Positions 32,273 to 41,595 of a stretch of 55,809 nt of DNA are shown one piece after another. Within the stretch, counting starts at the first letter, position 1, and each line of letters begins with the position of its first letter. The translations under genes and the position numbers were made by a program. A model generated the notes under the pieces. The model had not been told where the DNA came from and did no database searches. It saw only the letters and a program-made list of their open reading frames with translations. The stretch is from Clostridia bacterium. GTDB lineage: Bacteria; Bacillota; Clostridia; Oscillospirales; Acutalibacteraceae. The stretch spans positions 1-55,809 of the forward strand of contig JAFSAR010000022.1 of NCBI GenBank assembly GCA_017442225.1. The letters run 5' to 3'.

Positions 32273-34471
32273 TTATCTATCACGCTTTTTAAAGCCGCGG
32301 CGGTCACGATTGCCACCGTTTCTGCGTGGTTCTTCGTCGTCGGCGCCTTCTTCAACAACTGCGCCGTTAACCTCTACAAGCGCATCGCGACGAGAGAGGT
32401 TTATTCTGCCCTGGTCGTCGATTTCGGTAACCTTAACAATTACTTGATCGCCAACTGCAACAACGTCCTCAACCTTTTCTACACGCTTAACATCGAGCTT
32501 AGAAATGTGAACAAGACCTTCTTTACCAGGTGCGATTTCAACAAATGCGCCAAATGTCATAAGTCTTGTTACCTTGCCGCTATAGATAGCGCCGATTTCG
32601 GGATCGTTTGCGATAAGATTGATAATTTCAATAGCAGCCTTTGCCTTTTCAATATCAAGACCTGCAACAAATACGTGACCGTCTTCTTCGATATTGATTG
32701 TACAATCACACTGCTCTTGAATAGACTGAATAACCTTACCCTGCTTGCCGATAACATCGCCAATCTTGTCGGGGCTGATAACGGTTGTAAGCATTTTAGG
32801 TGCATATGGAGAAAGCTCTTTACGATATTCGGGAATGCATTTAAGCATTACGTCGTCAAGAATGTGCATACGAGCCTTGTTAGTCTTTGCAAATGCTTCC
32901 TTAATAATTTCGGGTGTAAGACCGTGTACCTTAAGGTCCATCTGAATAGCGGTAATACCCTTGTGAGTACCTGCTACCTTAAAGTCCATATCGCCGTAAA
33001 AGTCTTCAAGGCCCTGAATGTCAACCATTGTCATAAAGTCGCCGTAGACACCCTCGTCACCTGTGATAAGACCGCAGGAGATACCTGCAACGGGAGCCTT
33101 GATCGGAACACCAGCCGCCATAAGAGCGAGGGTTGAACCGCAGATAGAGCCCTGTGAGGTTGAACCGTTTGAAGAAAGAACTTCACTAACTACACGAATT
33201 GCGTATGGGAACTCTTCAACAGAAGGAATTACAGGAAGTAATGCGCGTTCAGCGAGTGCGCCGTGACCGATTTCACGACGTCCCGGACCACGCGAAGGCT
33301 TGGTTTCGCCTACTGAATATGAAGGGAAATTATAGTGGTGGATATAACGCTTGCTAACCTCTTCGTCGAGTCCGTCAAGCTTTTGAGCTTCGCTTACGGG
33401 AGCCAAAGTTGCTACAGAGAGCACCTGTGTCTGACCACGGGTAAACATACCTGAACCGTGAACACGTGGAAGCAGGTCAACCTGAGCATCAAGCGGACGA
33501 ATATCATCAATACCACGTCCGTCTACACGCTTGCCCTCATCTTTAAGCCAAGCGCGAACAACATGCTTCTGAACGAGATACATAATCTCGTCAAGCTTTG
33601 CCTCATTTCCTTCAAAACGCTCGTCAAACTTCTCGTGAACTGCATCATAGATAGGAAGTAAAGCCGCATCGCGAACGTTTTTATCATCGGTATCAAGAGC
33701 CTTTTTGACATCTTCAATGCAGAATTCTTCAATCTCTGCCATAATTTCGGGATCGGGATTGCTTGATTCAAATGTGAATTTCTCTTTGCCGATTTCAGCA
33801 ACGATACCGTTAATGAATTTAACGATTTCTTTGTTAACCTCGTGACCTGCCATAATGCAGTCAAACATAAGGTCGTCGGGAATTTCGTTACCGCCTGCTT
33901 CGATCATAGCAACCAAGTCTGCGGTTGATGAAACAGTGAGGTTGAGCTCGGTCTTTGCGCGCTGTTCAAGTGTGGGGTTAATAACGATTTCACCGTCAAC
34001 AAGACCAACGCTTGTAGAAGCAATAGGACCGTCCCATGGAATATCAGATACTGCGATAGCGGCAGATACACCGATAGCGGCAGTAATTTCGGGTGAGCAA
34101 TCGGGGTCAACAGACATAACGGTTGCAACAACCGAGCAGTCGTTACGCATATCCTTTGGGAAAAGCGGACGGATAGGTCTGTCAATGCAACGCGAAGAAA
34201 GAATTGCCTTTTCGCTAGCCTTACCCTCGCGGCGCTGGAAAGAACCTGGTATACGGCCTACTGCGTACATTTTTTCCTCAAAATCTACTGAAAGTGGGAA
34301 AAAGTCAACGCCCTCGCGTGGCTTTGATGATGCAGTTACGGTACAAAGAACACTTGTGTCGCCGTAGCGAGCCATAAATGCGGCATTTGCAAGGCCAGCC
34401 ATTTTACCCGTTTCAAGACTAAATGGTCTGCCTGCAATAGTGGTTTCATAAACTTTGTAGTTCTCAAACAT
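32273..34471 (-). CDS. pnp: Polyribonucleotide nucleotidyltransferase (PNPase)
   Basis: This 732-residue protein is a 3'-5' phosphorolytic exoribonuclease. It has two RNase PH domains (N-terminal YGDTSVLCTVT with FFPLSVDFEEKMYAVGRIPGSF in parts; second at VDGRGIDDIRPL), a KH domain (VIGKQGKVIQSI) and an S1 domain (GKVTRLMTFGAFVEI), followed by a short basic, acidic-preceded tail (RNGGNRDRRGFKKRDR). It is downstream of rpsO, the conserved bacterial order. The leader can form a long hairpin (34504-34583). Confidence 0.97.
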   Translation of the reverse strand: MFENYKVYETTIAGRPFSLETGKMAGLANAAFMARYGDTSVLCTVTASSKPREGVDFFPLSVDFEEKMYAVGRIPGSFQRREGKASEKAILSSRCIDRPIRPLFPKDMRNDCSVVATVMSVDPDCSPEITAAIGVSAAIAVSDIPWDGPIASTSVGLVDGEIVINPTLEQRAKTELNLTVSSTADLVAMIEAGGNEIPDDLMFDCIMAGHEVNKEIVKFINGIVAEIGKEKFTFESSNPDPEIMAEIEEFCIEDVKKALDTDDKNVRDAALLPIYDAVHEKFDERFEGNEAKLDEIMYLVQKHVVRAWLKDEGKRVDGRGIDDIRPLDAQVDLLPRVHGSGMFTRGQTQVLSVATLAPVSEAQKLDGLDEEVSKRYIHHYNFPSYSVGETKPSRGPGRREIGHGALAERALLPVIPSVEEFPYAIRVVSEVLSSNGSTSQGSICGSTLALMAAGVPIKAPVAGISCGLITGDEGVYGDFMTMVDIQGLEDFYGDMDFKVAGTHKGITAIQMDLKVHGLTPEIIKEAFAKTNKARMHILDDVMLKCIPEYRKELSPYAPKMLTTVISPDKIGDVIGKQGKVIQSIQEQCDCTINIEEDGHVFVAGLDIEKAKAAIEIINLIANDPEIGAIYSGKVTRLMTFGAFVEIAPGKEGLVHISKLDVKRVEKVEDVVAVGDQVIVKVTEIDDQGRINLSRRDALVEVNGAVVEEGADDEEPRRNGGNRDRRGFKKRDR

Positions 34472-34503
34472 TTTTTCTAATCTCCTTTTTATTTTTATAG
34501 TTC

Positions 34504-34583
34504 AAGAGATTTTCCGTTTAGCAATAAAATCAATGCCCGATTCTCAGACACTCATTTTACCGCTAAACCACAAAAAATCTCTT
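34504..34583 (-). promoter_or_regulatory. Long stem in the pnp leader
   Basis: AAGAGATTTT (34504-34513) pairs with AAAATCTCTT (34574-34583), and GTTTAGC (34516-34522) with GCTAAAC (34562-34568), with further TAAAAT/ATTTTA pairs inside. In Enterobacteria, a similar double-stranded pnp leader is cut by RNase III for autocontrol; the same role here is inference. Confidence 0.55.
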
Positions 34584-34593
34584 TAACAAAATC

Positions 34594-34622
34594 AAACCGA
34601 GCAAATAAATATTGCTCGGTTT
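34594..34622 (-). terminator. Terminator between rpsO and pnp
   Basis: ACCGAGCAA (34596-34604) pairs with TTGCTCGGT (34612-34620), followed by T-rich sequence, 16 bp after rpsO. Partial read-through into pnp is likely. Confidence 0.75.
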
Positions 34623-34635
34623 GTCTGTTACTTGA

Positions 34636-34899
34636 TTACTTACGCAATCCGAGACGCTTAACGATTGCACGGTAGCGCTCAATGTCTTTCTTCTGAAGGT
34701 ATGCAAGAAGGTTTCTTCTGTGACCTACCATTTTAAGAAGACCGCGACGTGAGTGGTGGTCCTTCTTGTGAATATCAAGGTGAGCGTTGAGCTCGTTGAT
34801 ACGGAAAGTAAGAACTGCAATCTGAACCTCAGGTGAACCTGTGTCGCCCTCGTGAGTTGCGTACTCAGCCATAATCTGCTGCTTTTGTTCGTTAGTCAT
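34636..34899 (-). CDS. rpsO: 30S ribosomal protein S15
   Basis: This 87-residue protein binds 16S rRNA early in small-subunit assembly. The pattern [35 protein letters not shown] and RRNLLAYL is diagnostic. I chose the ATG at 34899, with GGAG upstream; the frame is open further but those residues are not part of S15. It is followed by pnp. Confidence 0.97.
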   Translation of the reverse strand: MTNEQKQQIMAEYATHEGDTGSPEVQIAVLTFRINELNAHLDIHKKDHHSRRGLLKMVGHRRNLLAYLQKKDIERYRAIVKRLGLRK

Positions 34900-35051
34900 T
34901 CTTTTCACTCCTTTTTTTAAAATATTGTCCGCCATATTCCAAGCAAAAGGTCTTGAGCGTTCCAAATAATTGGCAGTCACCAAAAGCATAGAACATGGTA
35001 CCTGACCATAGTCAGCCATAGCATTATATCACAAGTGTTGCAAAAAGTAAA
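34900..35051 (-). promoter_or_regulatory. rpsO promoter and structured leader
   Basis: On the minus strand TTTACT (35046-35051) and TATAAT (35023-35028) are 17 bp apart, giving a leader of about 115 bases. It contains small hairpins such as CTGAC-TATG-GTCAG. S15 often represses its own synthesis through a leader that imitates 16S rRNA, so a regulatory role is plausible but not shown. Confidence 0.5.
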
Positions 35052-35181
35052 GAGTTTTTTAAATTTTATTATTACGACGATATTATTTACGGATAATTCA
35101 CATATTAAAAACATAAATGTAATAAAATTATTTTAAAATAGTTACAAAAAGTAAAATCTTTCATAAAGGAAGGAATGCTAT

Positions 35182-36489
35182 ATGAACGAATTTGAAAACA
35201 GCAGCATCAATCCGCAAGAAAATTCAAGCGACAGTACTTACAGTAAAACTGCCAACGATATTATTCAGGATGAGCCTCAAAGCAACAAGCAATATCAATC
35301 ACCCCCATCGTATACACCGTCCTATCAAAGCGGCTTTGCTGCGCCACCTAAACCCAAAAAGCAAAAAAAGACTCATAGCACAGCTGTTGTAATTGTGTCG
35401 TGCATTTTGGCGGCAATTATCGGAGTAATCAGCACCACTGTAATTCTATCAAGTGTTTTCACATTTGATACAAACACAACCGACACAACACAGCAAATCG
35501 AAGAAAACAAAAGTAATGTTAATATCAACATTGACCAAACAGCATCCTCTATCGCTGAAGCGGTAGCCATAAAATGCACCGATAGTGTCGTAGGCATTCG
35601 TACAACCACCTCGGTTATGAGCTTTTTTGGCGGCAGTCAGGAGCAAACAGGCAACGGTTCGGGTGTTATTTATACCGCTGACGGCTATATTATAACCAAC
35701 TACCACGTTATAAAAGATGCCGTACAAAGCCAAAATTCTAAAATAGATGTGTTTGTTGGTAACGATAGTTCAAAATCCTACCCCGCGACTGTTATCGGAT
35801 ACAACATTTCTTGCGACCTTGCAGTAATCAAAATAGATGCTACCGGACTTAACCCTGTAGAGCTTGGCAACAGCGATGAATTAAAGGTCGGTCAATATGT
35901 TGTAACAATCGGCGCGCCGGGTGGACTTGAATTTATGGGCAGCGTCACCTATGGTATTATAAGCGGTCTTGATCGCACTGTTTCAACCAATTCGGGTCTT
36001 AAGCTTATTCAAACCGATGCCGCCATAAACCCCGGCAACTCGGGCGGCGCGTTGCTTAACGCCGAGGGCAAGCTGATTGGCATTAACAGCTCTAAAATCG
36101 CATCGGTCGAATATGAAGGTATGGGATTTGCAATACCCGTAAACACCGTTAAAGAAAAGTGTGATAAAATAATCTCGCGCAAGGGCGACTCACAGGCATA
36201 TTTAGGTGCGAGCATAAGCAGCACCTATACAAGTCAGGTGCTTGCGTTTTACGGTTACCCATCGGGCGCTGTTGTGTCAAGTGTGGCAGAGGGTAGCCCT
36301 GCTGCAAAAGCGGGTATTGAGCGCGGTGATATAATTACCGAATTTAACGGTGTTAAAATAAGCGAATACACCGTGCTTGGCGACACACTGTATGACTGCG
36401 AGCCCAACGATACCGTAACGGTAAAAATATATCGCGGCGGCAAATATTATACCGTTGATATAAAGCTTACCTCTGATACTTCAAATTAA
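35182..36489 (+). CDS. htrA: HtrA-like membrane-anchored serine protease with PDZ domain
   Basis: This 435-residue protein has a disordered, Ser/Gln/Pro-rich cytoplasmic N-terminus, one membrane segment (about 67-90) and a trypsin-like domain with the triad His175 (TNYHVI), Asp212 (CDLAVIK) and Ser287 (GNSGGAL), followed by a C-terminal PDZ domain (SSVAEGSPAAKAGIERGDIITEFNG). It would act outside the membrane in protein quality control. An AAGGAAGG site precedes the ATG. It is alone on the plus strand. Confidence 0.95.
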   Translation: MNEFENSSINPQENSSDSTYSKTANDIIQDEPQSNKQYQSPPSYTPSYQSGFAAPPKPKKQKKTHSTAVVIVSCILAAIIGVISTTVILSSVFTFDTNTTDTTQQIEENKSNVNINIDQTASSIAEAVAIKCTDSVVGIRTTTSVMSFFGGSQEQTGNGSGVIYTADGYIITNYHVIKDAVQSQNSKIDVFVGNDSSKSYPATVIGYNISCDLAVIKIDATGLNPVELGNSDELKVGQYVVTIGAPGGLEFMGSVTYGIISGLDRTVSTNSGLKLIQTDAAINPGNSGGALLNAEGKLIGINSSKIASVEYEGMGFAIPVNTVKEKCDKIISRKGDSQAYLGASISSTYTSQVLAFYGYPSGAVVSSVAEGSPAAKAGIERGDIITEFNGVKISEYTVLGDTLYDCEPNDTVTVKIYRGGKYYTVDIKLTSDTSN

Positions 36490-36622
36490 TTCATAATACT
36501 CAATTATTTTCAATTATGTCACCGCTTAAATTTAAAGGCGGTGGCTTAATTTTTTATTAACTATTGTAAAACGCAAAAAGGATATGCTATAATAATGAAA
36601 AGCACTCTTACGGAGGTCGGTT

Positions 36623-39550
36623 ATGTTTTATAAAAATCTAAAAAACCCACCAAATAAATACCGTCCCGCGCCATTTTGGTCATGGAACGAAAAACTCGAC
36701 ACCATTGAAACTGCCGCACAGGTGCGCGAAATGGAAAGCGTTGGCATTGGCGGCTACTTTATGCACGCGCGCGGCGGACTGCAGACAGAATACTTGTCAA
36801 AAGAATGGTTTGACAATGTAAAAGCCACCCTGCGCGAAGGTAAAAAGCTTGGTATGAAGTCTTGGGGCTATGACGAAAACGGCTGGCCGAGCGGATTTGG
36901 CTCAGGTCGGGTAAACGGACTCGGTATTAAATATCAGCAAAAATATCTTCGCTGTGAAGAAACCGACGCCGCGGTAAAAGGCGACAACACAATTGTAAAT
37001 TTACCGTATAATGATAAAAATCTACATTTTTATTATGAGGTTAACCCATTTTATGTTGACACTCTCGACGGTGAAGTTATAGACGAATTCATCCGCGCAA
37101 CACACGTTACATATAAAGAAACCCTGGGCGAAGAGTTTGACGATATGTCGGGCTTTTTCACCGACGAGCCTCAGGTTTCTCGCAACGGCTACCCGTGGTC
37201 ATTTATACTTGAAAAAGAATATATGAAGGCCTATGGCGAGCCTTTGGCACCTTTACTTACAGGTCTTTTCTATGATACCGAAAACTGCACCGAGGTAAAA
37301 TATAAATACTGGAAGCTTGTTTGTGACCTTTTCTCTGAAAACTTTATGAACAAAATTTATAAATGGTGTAATGCAAACGGCAGCGCGCTTACAGGCCACC
37401 TCGTGCTTGAAGAGGGACTTTGGGACCATATTATTTCAAACGGCACCTGTATGCCGCATTACGAATATTTCAATATTCCGGGTATGGATCATCTTGGAAG
37501 AAGTCTTAATTCTATTCAGTGCGAAATGCAGCTTTCATCTGTTGCAAATCAGCTTGGCAAAAAACAAATTCTTTCTGAAACCTTTGCGCTTTGCGGCTGG
37601 AACGTAAGCTTTGAAGAACTGCGCTGGATATATGAGCATCAGATGGTGCACGGTATTAACCTTTTGTGTCAACATCTTGAGGGCTATTCGCTGCGCGGAA
37701 TCAGAAAGCGTGACTACCCTGCAACACTGTTCAAACAACAGCCTTGGTGGAATGATTACCGCACCTTTAACGATATGGTAAGCCGTATAGGTATGCTGCT
37801 TGCTGAGGGTGAGATTAACCACGAGATTTTGGTTCTTCACTCTGCTGACAGCGCGTGGGCAAATTTTGATATACATTCACGTGAGTATGCAAACTCTTTG
37901 AAAAATGAAATGATTGACACAATGCAGTACCTTGAGCACGCGCAGTTTCAGTATCACCTGGGCGACGCCACCATTATGAAACGACACGCAAAGGTAGAAA
38001 ACGGCAAAATTATTATCGGCACACAAAGCTACTGCGTTGTAGTAGTTCCCCCTGCCGATTGCCTCGCATCAAACACCATAAAACTACTCAAAGAATTCAA
38101 GTCTCAAGGCGGTCTTGTAATCTTTACCGACCGAATACCCACTATGGTTGATGGCAAAAAAACAGACGAGGTCATTGAATTTTCAAAGGAGTGTGTCACC
38201 GTACCGCGCAAGGATGTTGCATTACATATACCTGAAAATTTACGCAAAATTACACTGTCATATGAAGGCGACCATTTTAAAGAACCCATACTTACAGCGG
38301 TGCGTCGCTTTAACGAACAAAAAATGACAATGTACTACCTTGTAAATCCGTGTGAAATAAACCATAATTTAACCGCCTATGTAAAGGGAAAAAGCGCACA
38401 TATCTTCAATGCGGTAAGCGGAGAGACTGAATCTGTAAGTTTTTCAGCAGACGGCGAAATGCTTAATATTGAATGCTGTATTTACGAGCGTGGCTCTGTT
38501 GTACTTTTTGTATATGATGAAAATGTTGCGGTATCTGCCGACACAAATGCAAAACAGTTAACGCCTCTACAAAATCTTGACGGCGAGTGGCAGATAGAAA
38601 CCGATGATAATGCGCTGACACTTGACTACTGTGATGTTTACTTTAACGGCGAGCTCGCGCACACAAATCTTCCGATAAGCGATGTTCAGGAAAAAGCTCT
38701 TGCGTTCGGAGAAAAGGTAAACACCAAGGTTGTGTTTAAATTCAATGTTAAAGACAAGTCTTTCAAAAGACTTGACCTTGTGGTTGAAACACCCGAAATC
38801 TTTGATATTACTGTAAACGGCGAAACAGTCGATAAAACCGTCAAGGGTTATTATCACGATACCTCTTTCAAGGTTATTGACATATTCCCACATATTTGCG
38901 AGGGTGAGAACGAAATCGCACTCACCTGTGACTTTCTTCAGAGCGAACAGGTTTATGAAAATGCCAAAAATTCACTCGTATTTGAGTCCGAAAAAAATAA
39001 ACTCAGTTATGATATGGAAATTGAGGCTATTTATGTAAAGGGTGATTTTGCAGTAAAAACCGACGAGCCTTTTGAATATCTTGAGCGCAGAGGACTTTGC
39101 ACAAAAGGTAACTTCTATATAACAAAAGCGCCCGATACCGTAAAATGCGGCAATATAGCAGAACAGGGTTATCCTTTCTTTGCGGGCAGCGCCACATTTA
39201 AAAAGAAAATCACTCTCACCGCAGACGAGTGCCATAACCGCAGTATCAAATTCAGCGACCTGTGCTCGACCGTAACCAAGGTAAAGGTAAACGGATGCGA
39301 TTGCGGCAAGGTAATGTGGCGCCCATATGAAATTGATATTACTTCTCTTTTACACGAGGGTGAAAACGAAATTGAGATTACCGTTACAGGCAATCTGCGC
39401 AATCTGCTGGGACCTTTCCATTTAACTATGGGAGAGTATTATTTAGTATCACCAAGAGAGTTCTTCCACGAATCGCCTATATGGAACAAAGGTCTTAATC
39501 CAAACTGGACCGACAACTATTGTTTTGTAGAATTTGGATTATTTATCTAA
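36623..39550 (+). CDS. GH106-like glycoside hydrolase (possible alpha-L-rhamnosidase)
   Basis: This 975-residue protein begins with RPAPFWSWNEKLD, GIGGYFMHARGGLQTEYL and YDENGWPSGFGSGRV, which resemble the N-terminal barrel of family GH106 alpha-L-rhamnosidases and related unclassified glycosidases. The C-terminal third (from about 680) is beta-sandwich, with a galactose-binding-like end (DLCSTVTKVKVNGCDCGKVMWRPYEIDI). No signal peptide is seen, so it probably acts on imported oligosaccharides. If it frees rhamnose or a similar deoxysugar, the microcompartment at 1.4-15 kb could use the product; this link is inference. It has a GGAGG site and ends before a shared terminator with nagA. Confidence 0.72.
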   Translation: MFYKNLKNPPNKYRPAPFWSWNEKLDTIETAAQVREMESVGIGGYFMHARGGLQTEYLSKEWFDNVKATLREGKKLGMKSWGYDENGWPSGFGSGRVNGLGIKYQQKYLRCEETDAAVKGDNTIVNLPYNDKNLHFYYEVNPFYVDTLDGEVIDEFIRATHVTYKETLGEEFDDMSGFFTDEPQVSRNGYPWSFILEKEYMKAYGEPLAPLLTGLFYDTENCTEVKYKYWKLVCDLFSENFMNKIYKWCNANGSALTGHLVLEEGLWDHIISNGTCMPHYEYFNIPGMDHLGRSLNSIQCEMQLSSVANQLGKKQILSETFALCGWNVSFEELRWIYEHQMVHGINLLCQHLEGYSLRGIRKRDYPATLFKQQPWWNDYRTFNDMVSRIGMLLAEGEINHEILVLHSADSAWANFDIHSREYANSLKNEMIDTMQYLEHAQFQYHLGDATIMKRHAKVENGKIIIGTQSYCVVVVPPADCLASNTIKLLKEFKSQGGLVIFTDRIPTMVDGKKTDEVIEFSKECVTVPRKDVALHIPENLRKITLSYEGDHFKEPILTAVRRFNEQKMTMYYLVNPCEINHNLTAYVKGKSAHIFNAVSGETESVSFSADGEMLNIECCIYERGSVVLFVYDENVAVSADTNAKQLTPLQNLDGEWQIETDDNALTLDYCDVYFNGELAHTNLPISDVQEKALAFGEKVNTKVVFKFNVKDKSFKRLDLVVETPEIFDITVNGETVDKTVKGYYHDTSFKVIDIFPHICEGENEIALTCDFLQSEQVYENAKNSLVFESEKNKLSYDMEIEAIYVKGDFAVKTDEPFEYLERRGLCTKGNFYITKAPDTVKCGNIAEQGYPFFAGSATFKKKITLTADECHNRSIKFSDLCSTVTKVKVNGCDCGKVMWRPYEIDITSLLHEGENEIEITVTGNLRNLLGPFHLTMGEYYLVSPREFFHESPIWNKGLNPNWTDNYCFVEFGLFI

Positions 39551-39565
39551 AACTTGATATTAAAA

Positions 39566-39592
39566 AATCCTCGCTTGTCAGCGAGGATTTTT
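39566..39592. terminator. Bidirectional terminator
   Basis: AATCCTCGCT (39566-39575) pairs with AGCGAGGATT (39580-39589) with A and T runs on either side. It separates the convergent glycosidase and nagA genes. Confidence 0.85.
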
Positions 39593-39595
39593 GTT

Positions 39596-40726
39596 TTACA
39601 TTTCGATATTTACTATATCCAGATTTTCGTCAAACACAGTGAATTGCGCGTCGAAGCCTACGGCTATTTTGCCCTTGGTTTTAAGTCCCATAACCTTTGC
39701 CGGTGTTTCAGTCATCATTTTTACTGCGTCGGCTATGCTACAACCCGACTTTACTGCAGTTTTAAGCAATATATCGCTTGTAGCAATACTGCCCGCAAAT
39801 GCGCTACGGTCGAGTAGCTTTGCAACACCGTCTTCAATAACAAATGGCACGGGACAGTTGGTATACTCTTTACCCTCTTTACCTATTCCGCCCGGTCTTA
39901 ACGCGTCTGTTATAAGGCAAACCCTATCCGTACCCTTTAGCTTGATTATCATTTTTAGTAAATCAAGCGGTAAATGACAGCCGTCTGCAATAGCCTCAAC
40001 ATACATATCATCAAGCAAATATGCGCTTTCAACTATACCTAAGTGTCTAAATCCCTGATGACGCGTGATTGTTGAAGTGCAAGAATAAAGATGAGTTACT
40101 AGTCTGTTTCCACCCTCATACGCACGTAAAACATCATCGTATTCGGCGGACGAGTGCGCCGTTGCGACAAGTATACCCTTGTCGGTTACTGCCTTTAAAA
40201 ACGTGTTATCCTTATCCTTTTCGGGCGCGTAGTCCCAACGGGCAATAATGTCGCTGTATTCTTCTAAAAGAGTGGTGTACTCGTCGCGGTCAATATCACG
40301 CACAATACCAGGAGCCTGACCGCCGCACATTTCGAGTGCAAAGTAAGGTCCCTCAAGGTGAACACCCGGTATTTCTAACGCACAATTATTCTTTACTTCA
40401 CGGGCAGTCTGCAACACGCGCACCATAGTGTCATAATCGGTGGCGCTGATAGTTGGATATATAACTCGTGTTCCGTGTGCCGCGTGTACCTCGCAAGCCT
40501 TTTTAAAGGCTTCGGGTGTAGCGTCAATAAACTCATATCCCCCACCGCCGTGACAGTGAATTTCGATAAAACCCGGGGCAATGTAATTGCCCCCAAGGTC
40601 CGTTTTTTCACCGCTTACATCAGCAGTAGTTTTTATTTCTATAATTTTGTCGCCATCAGTAATAATGTCGTAGCCTTCAAGTGTTTTTCCTTCCGACACA
40701 ATCTTGCCGTTAGTCAATATTTTCAT
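39596..40726 (-). CDS. nagA: N-acetylglucosamine-6-phosphate deacetylase-like (NagA)
   Basis: This 376-residue amidohydrolase has the metal motif EIHCHGGGGYEF, HLEGPYF, VATAHSSAEYDD and the catalytic TDALRPGG. It would deacetylate GlcNAc-6-P or a modified relative. The usual THLFNAM is THLYSCTST and DGxH is present as DGCHLP, so it is a divergent member and may act on another N-acyl amino sugar. Its start overlaps the preceding gene (ATGA). It is the last gene of the five-gene operon. Confidence 0.88.
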   Translation of the reverse strand: MKILTNGKIVSEGKTLEGYDIITDGDKIIEIKTTADVSGEKTDLGGNYIAPGFIEIHCHGGGGYEFIDATPEAFKKACEVHAAHGTRVIYPTISATDYDTMVRVLQTAREVKNNCALEIPGVHLEGPYFALEMCGGQAPGIVRDIDRDEYTTLLEEYSDIIARWDYAPEKDKDNTFLKAVTDKGILVATAHSSAEYDDVLRAYEGGNRLVTHLYSCTSTITRHQGFRHLGIVESAYLLDDMYVEAIADGCHLPLDLLKMIIKLKGTDRVCLITDALRPGGIGKEGKEYTNCPVPFVIEDGVAKLLDRSAFAGSIATSDILLKTAVKSGCSIADAVKMMTETPAKVMGLKTKGKIAVGFDAQFTVFDENLDIVNIEM

Positions 40727-41583
40727 TCTATTACAATTTCCTTTTTCTCGATATAAGAGCGGTGAATTGCATCAAGAACCTTTACAGGATATACAAGTTC
40801 ATCATAGCTTTCAAGCATAACGCCGTTTTTAACCATATCTACAAACATATCAAGCTCGCGCTCAAAGGTATATAGAACGTTATCGCAATAACCCTGTTCA
40901 AGCGTGCTGTTTTCAAACATAACGTTGGCATAAAATTTGTTTGATGGGCTGTAAATACCACAAACATCAAAATCATCATATTTGAAAATAACAGTAACGC
41001 GACGAAGCTTCTCGTCAGGGCAATTTGCTATAACCGACTTAACTTTTCTACCAAAAATAGTGGTCATCATCTCAACGAGATGCTGGGTATAAAACCAAAA
41101 TCCACCGTATGGGTTGTCAATGTTAATAGGTGTTGCCACCATACCGCCTACAACGCGTTTTTCGTTAGCAAGTCGAGTAAGATGCTTAATCTCGTCAAGG
41201 AATTTAACGCAAGAGCCGCCACACAAAAGCGCGCCGCTTGCCTTTGCTGTTTCGGCTAATTCCTTTGCGTTGTCAAGATTTGCGCAAAATGGCTTATCGA
41301 TAAAGCAAGGAATACCCGCCTTTACATAAGGCATTGCATATTTGTAATGATTGTCACCGTGACGCGCAACAACAATCACAGCATCTACCTTACCCAAAAA
41401 TTCATCAGGTGTTTTTGCGGCACAAGTCGCATAGCCCTTATCTATAAGGCGTTTCGTAGCTTCCTCGTCTTCGCTGTAAATACCTACAACTTCTATATCA
41501 CCGTATTTTTCGGGCTTTTCGACAATAAGCTTGCCAAATTCATCAGCGTGAGAATTTTCAACACCAAGCATTGCAATTTTCAT
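40723..41583 (-). CDS. Gfo/Idh/MocA-family oxidoreductase (short)
   Basis: This 286-residue protein has the NAD(P)-binding N-terminus (KIAMLGVENSHADEF) and DKPFCANLDNAKEL, which corresponds to the EKP motif with Glu changed to Asp. Members oxidise or reduce sugar hydroxyl groups. It is shorter than usual (330-380). It follows the other oxidoreductase by 12 bp and overlaps nagA. Substrate unknown; a modified amino sugar is suggested by the operon. Confidence 0.85.
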   Translation of the reverse strand: MKIAMLGVENSHADEFGKLIVEKPEKYGDIEVVGIYSEDEEATKRLIDKGYATCAAKTPDEFLGKVDAVIVVARHGDNHYKYAMPYVKAGIPCFIDKPFCANLDNAKELAETAKASGALLCGGSCVKFLDEIKHLTRLANEKRVVGGMVATPINIDNPYGGFWFYTQHLVEMMTTIFGRKVKSVIANCPDEKLRRVTVIFKYDDFDVCGIYSPSNKFYANVMFENSTLEQGYCDNVLYTFERELDMFVDMVKNGVMLESYDELVYPVKVLDAIHRSYIEKKEIVIE

Positions 41584-41595
41584 AATGTCTTCTCC

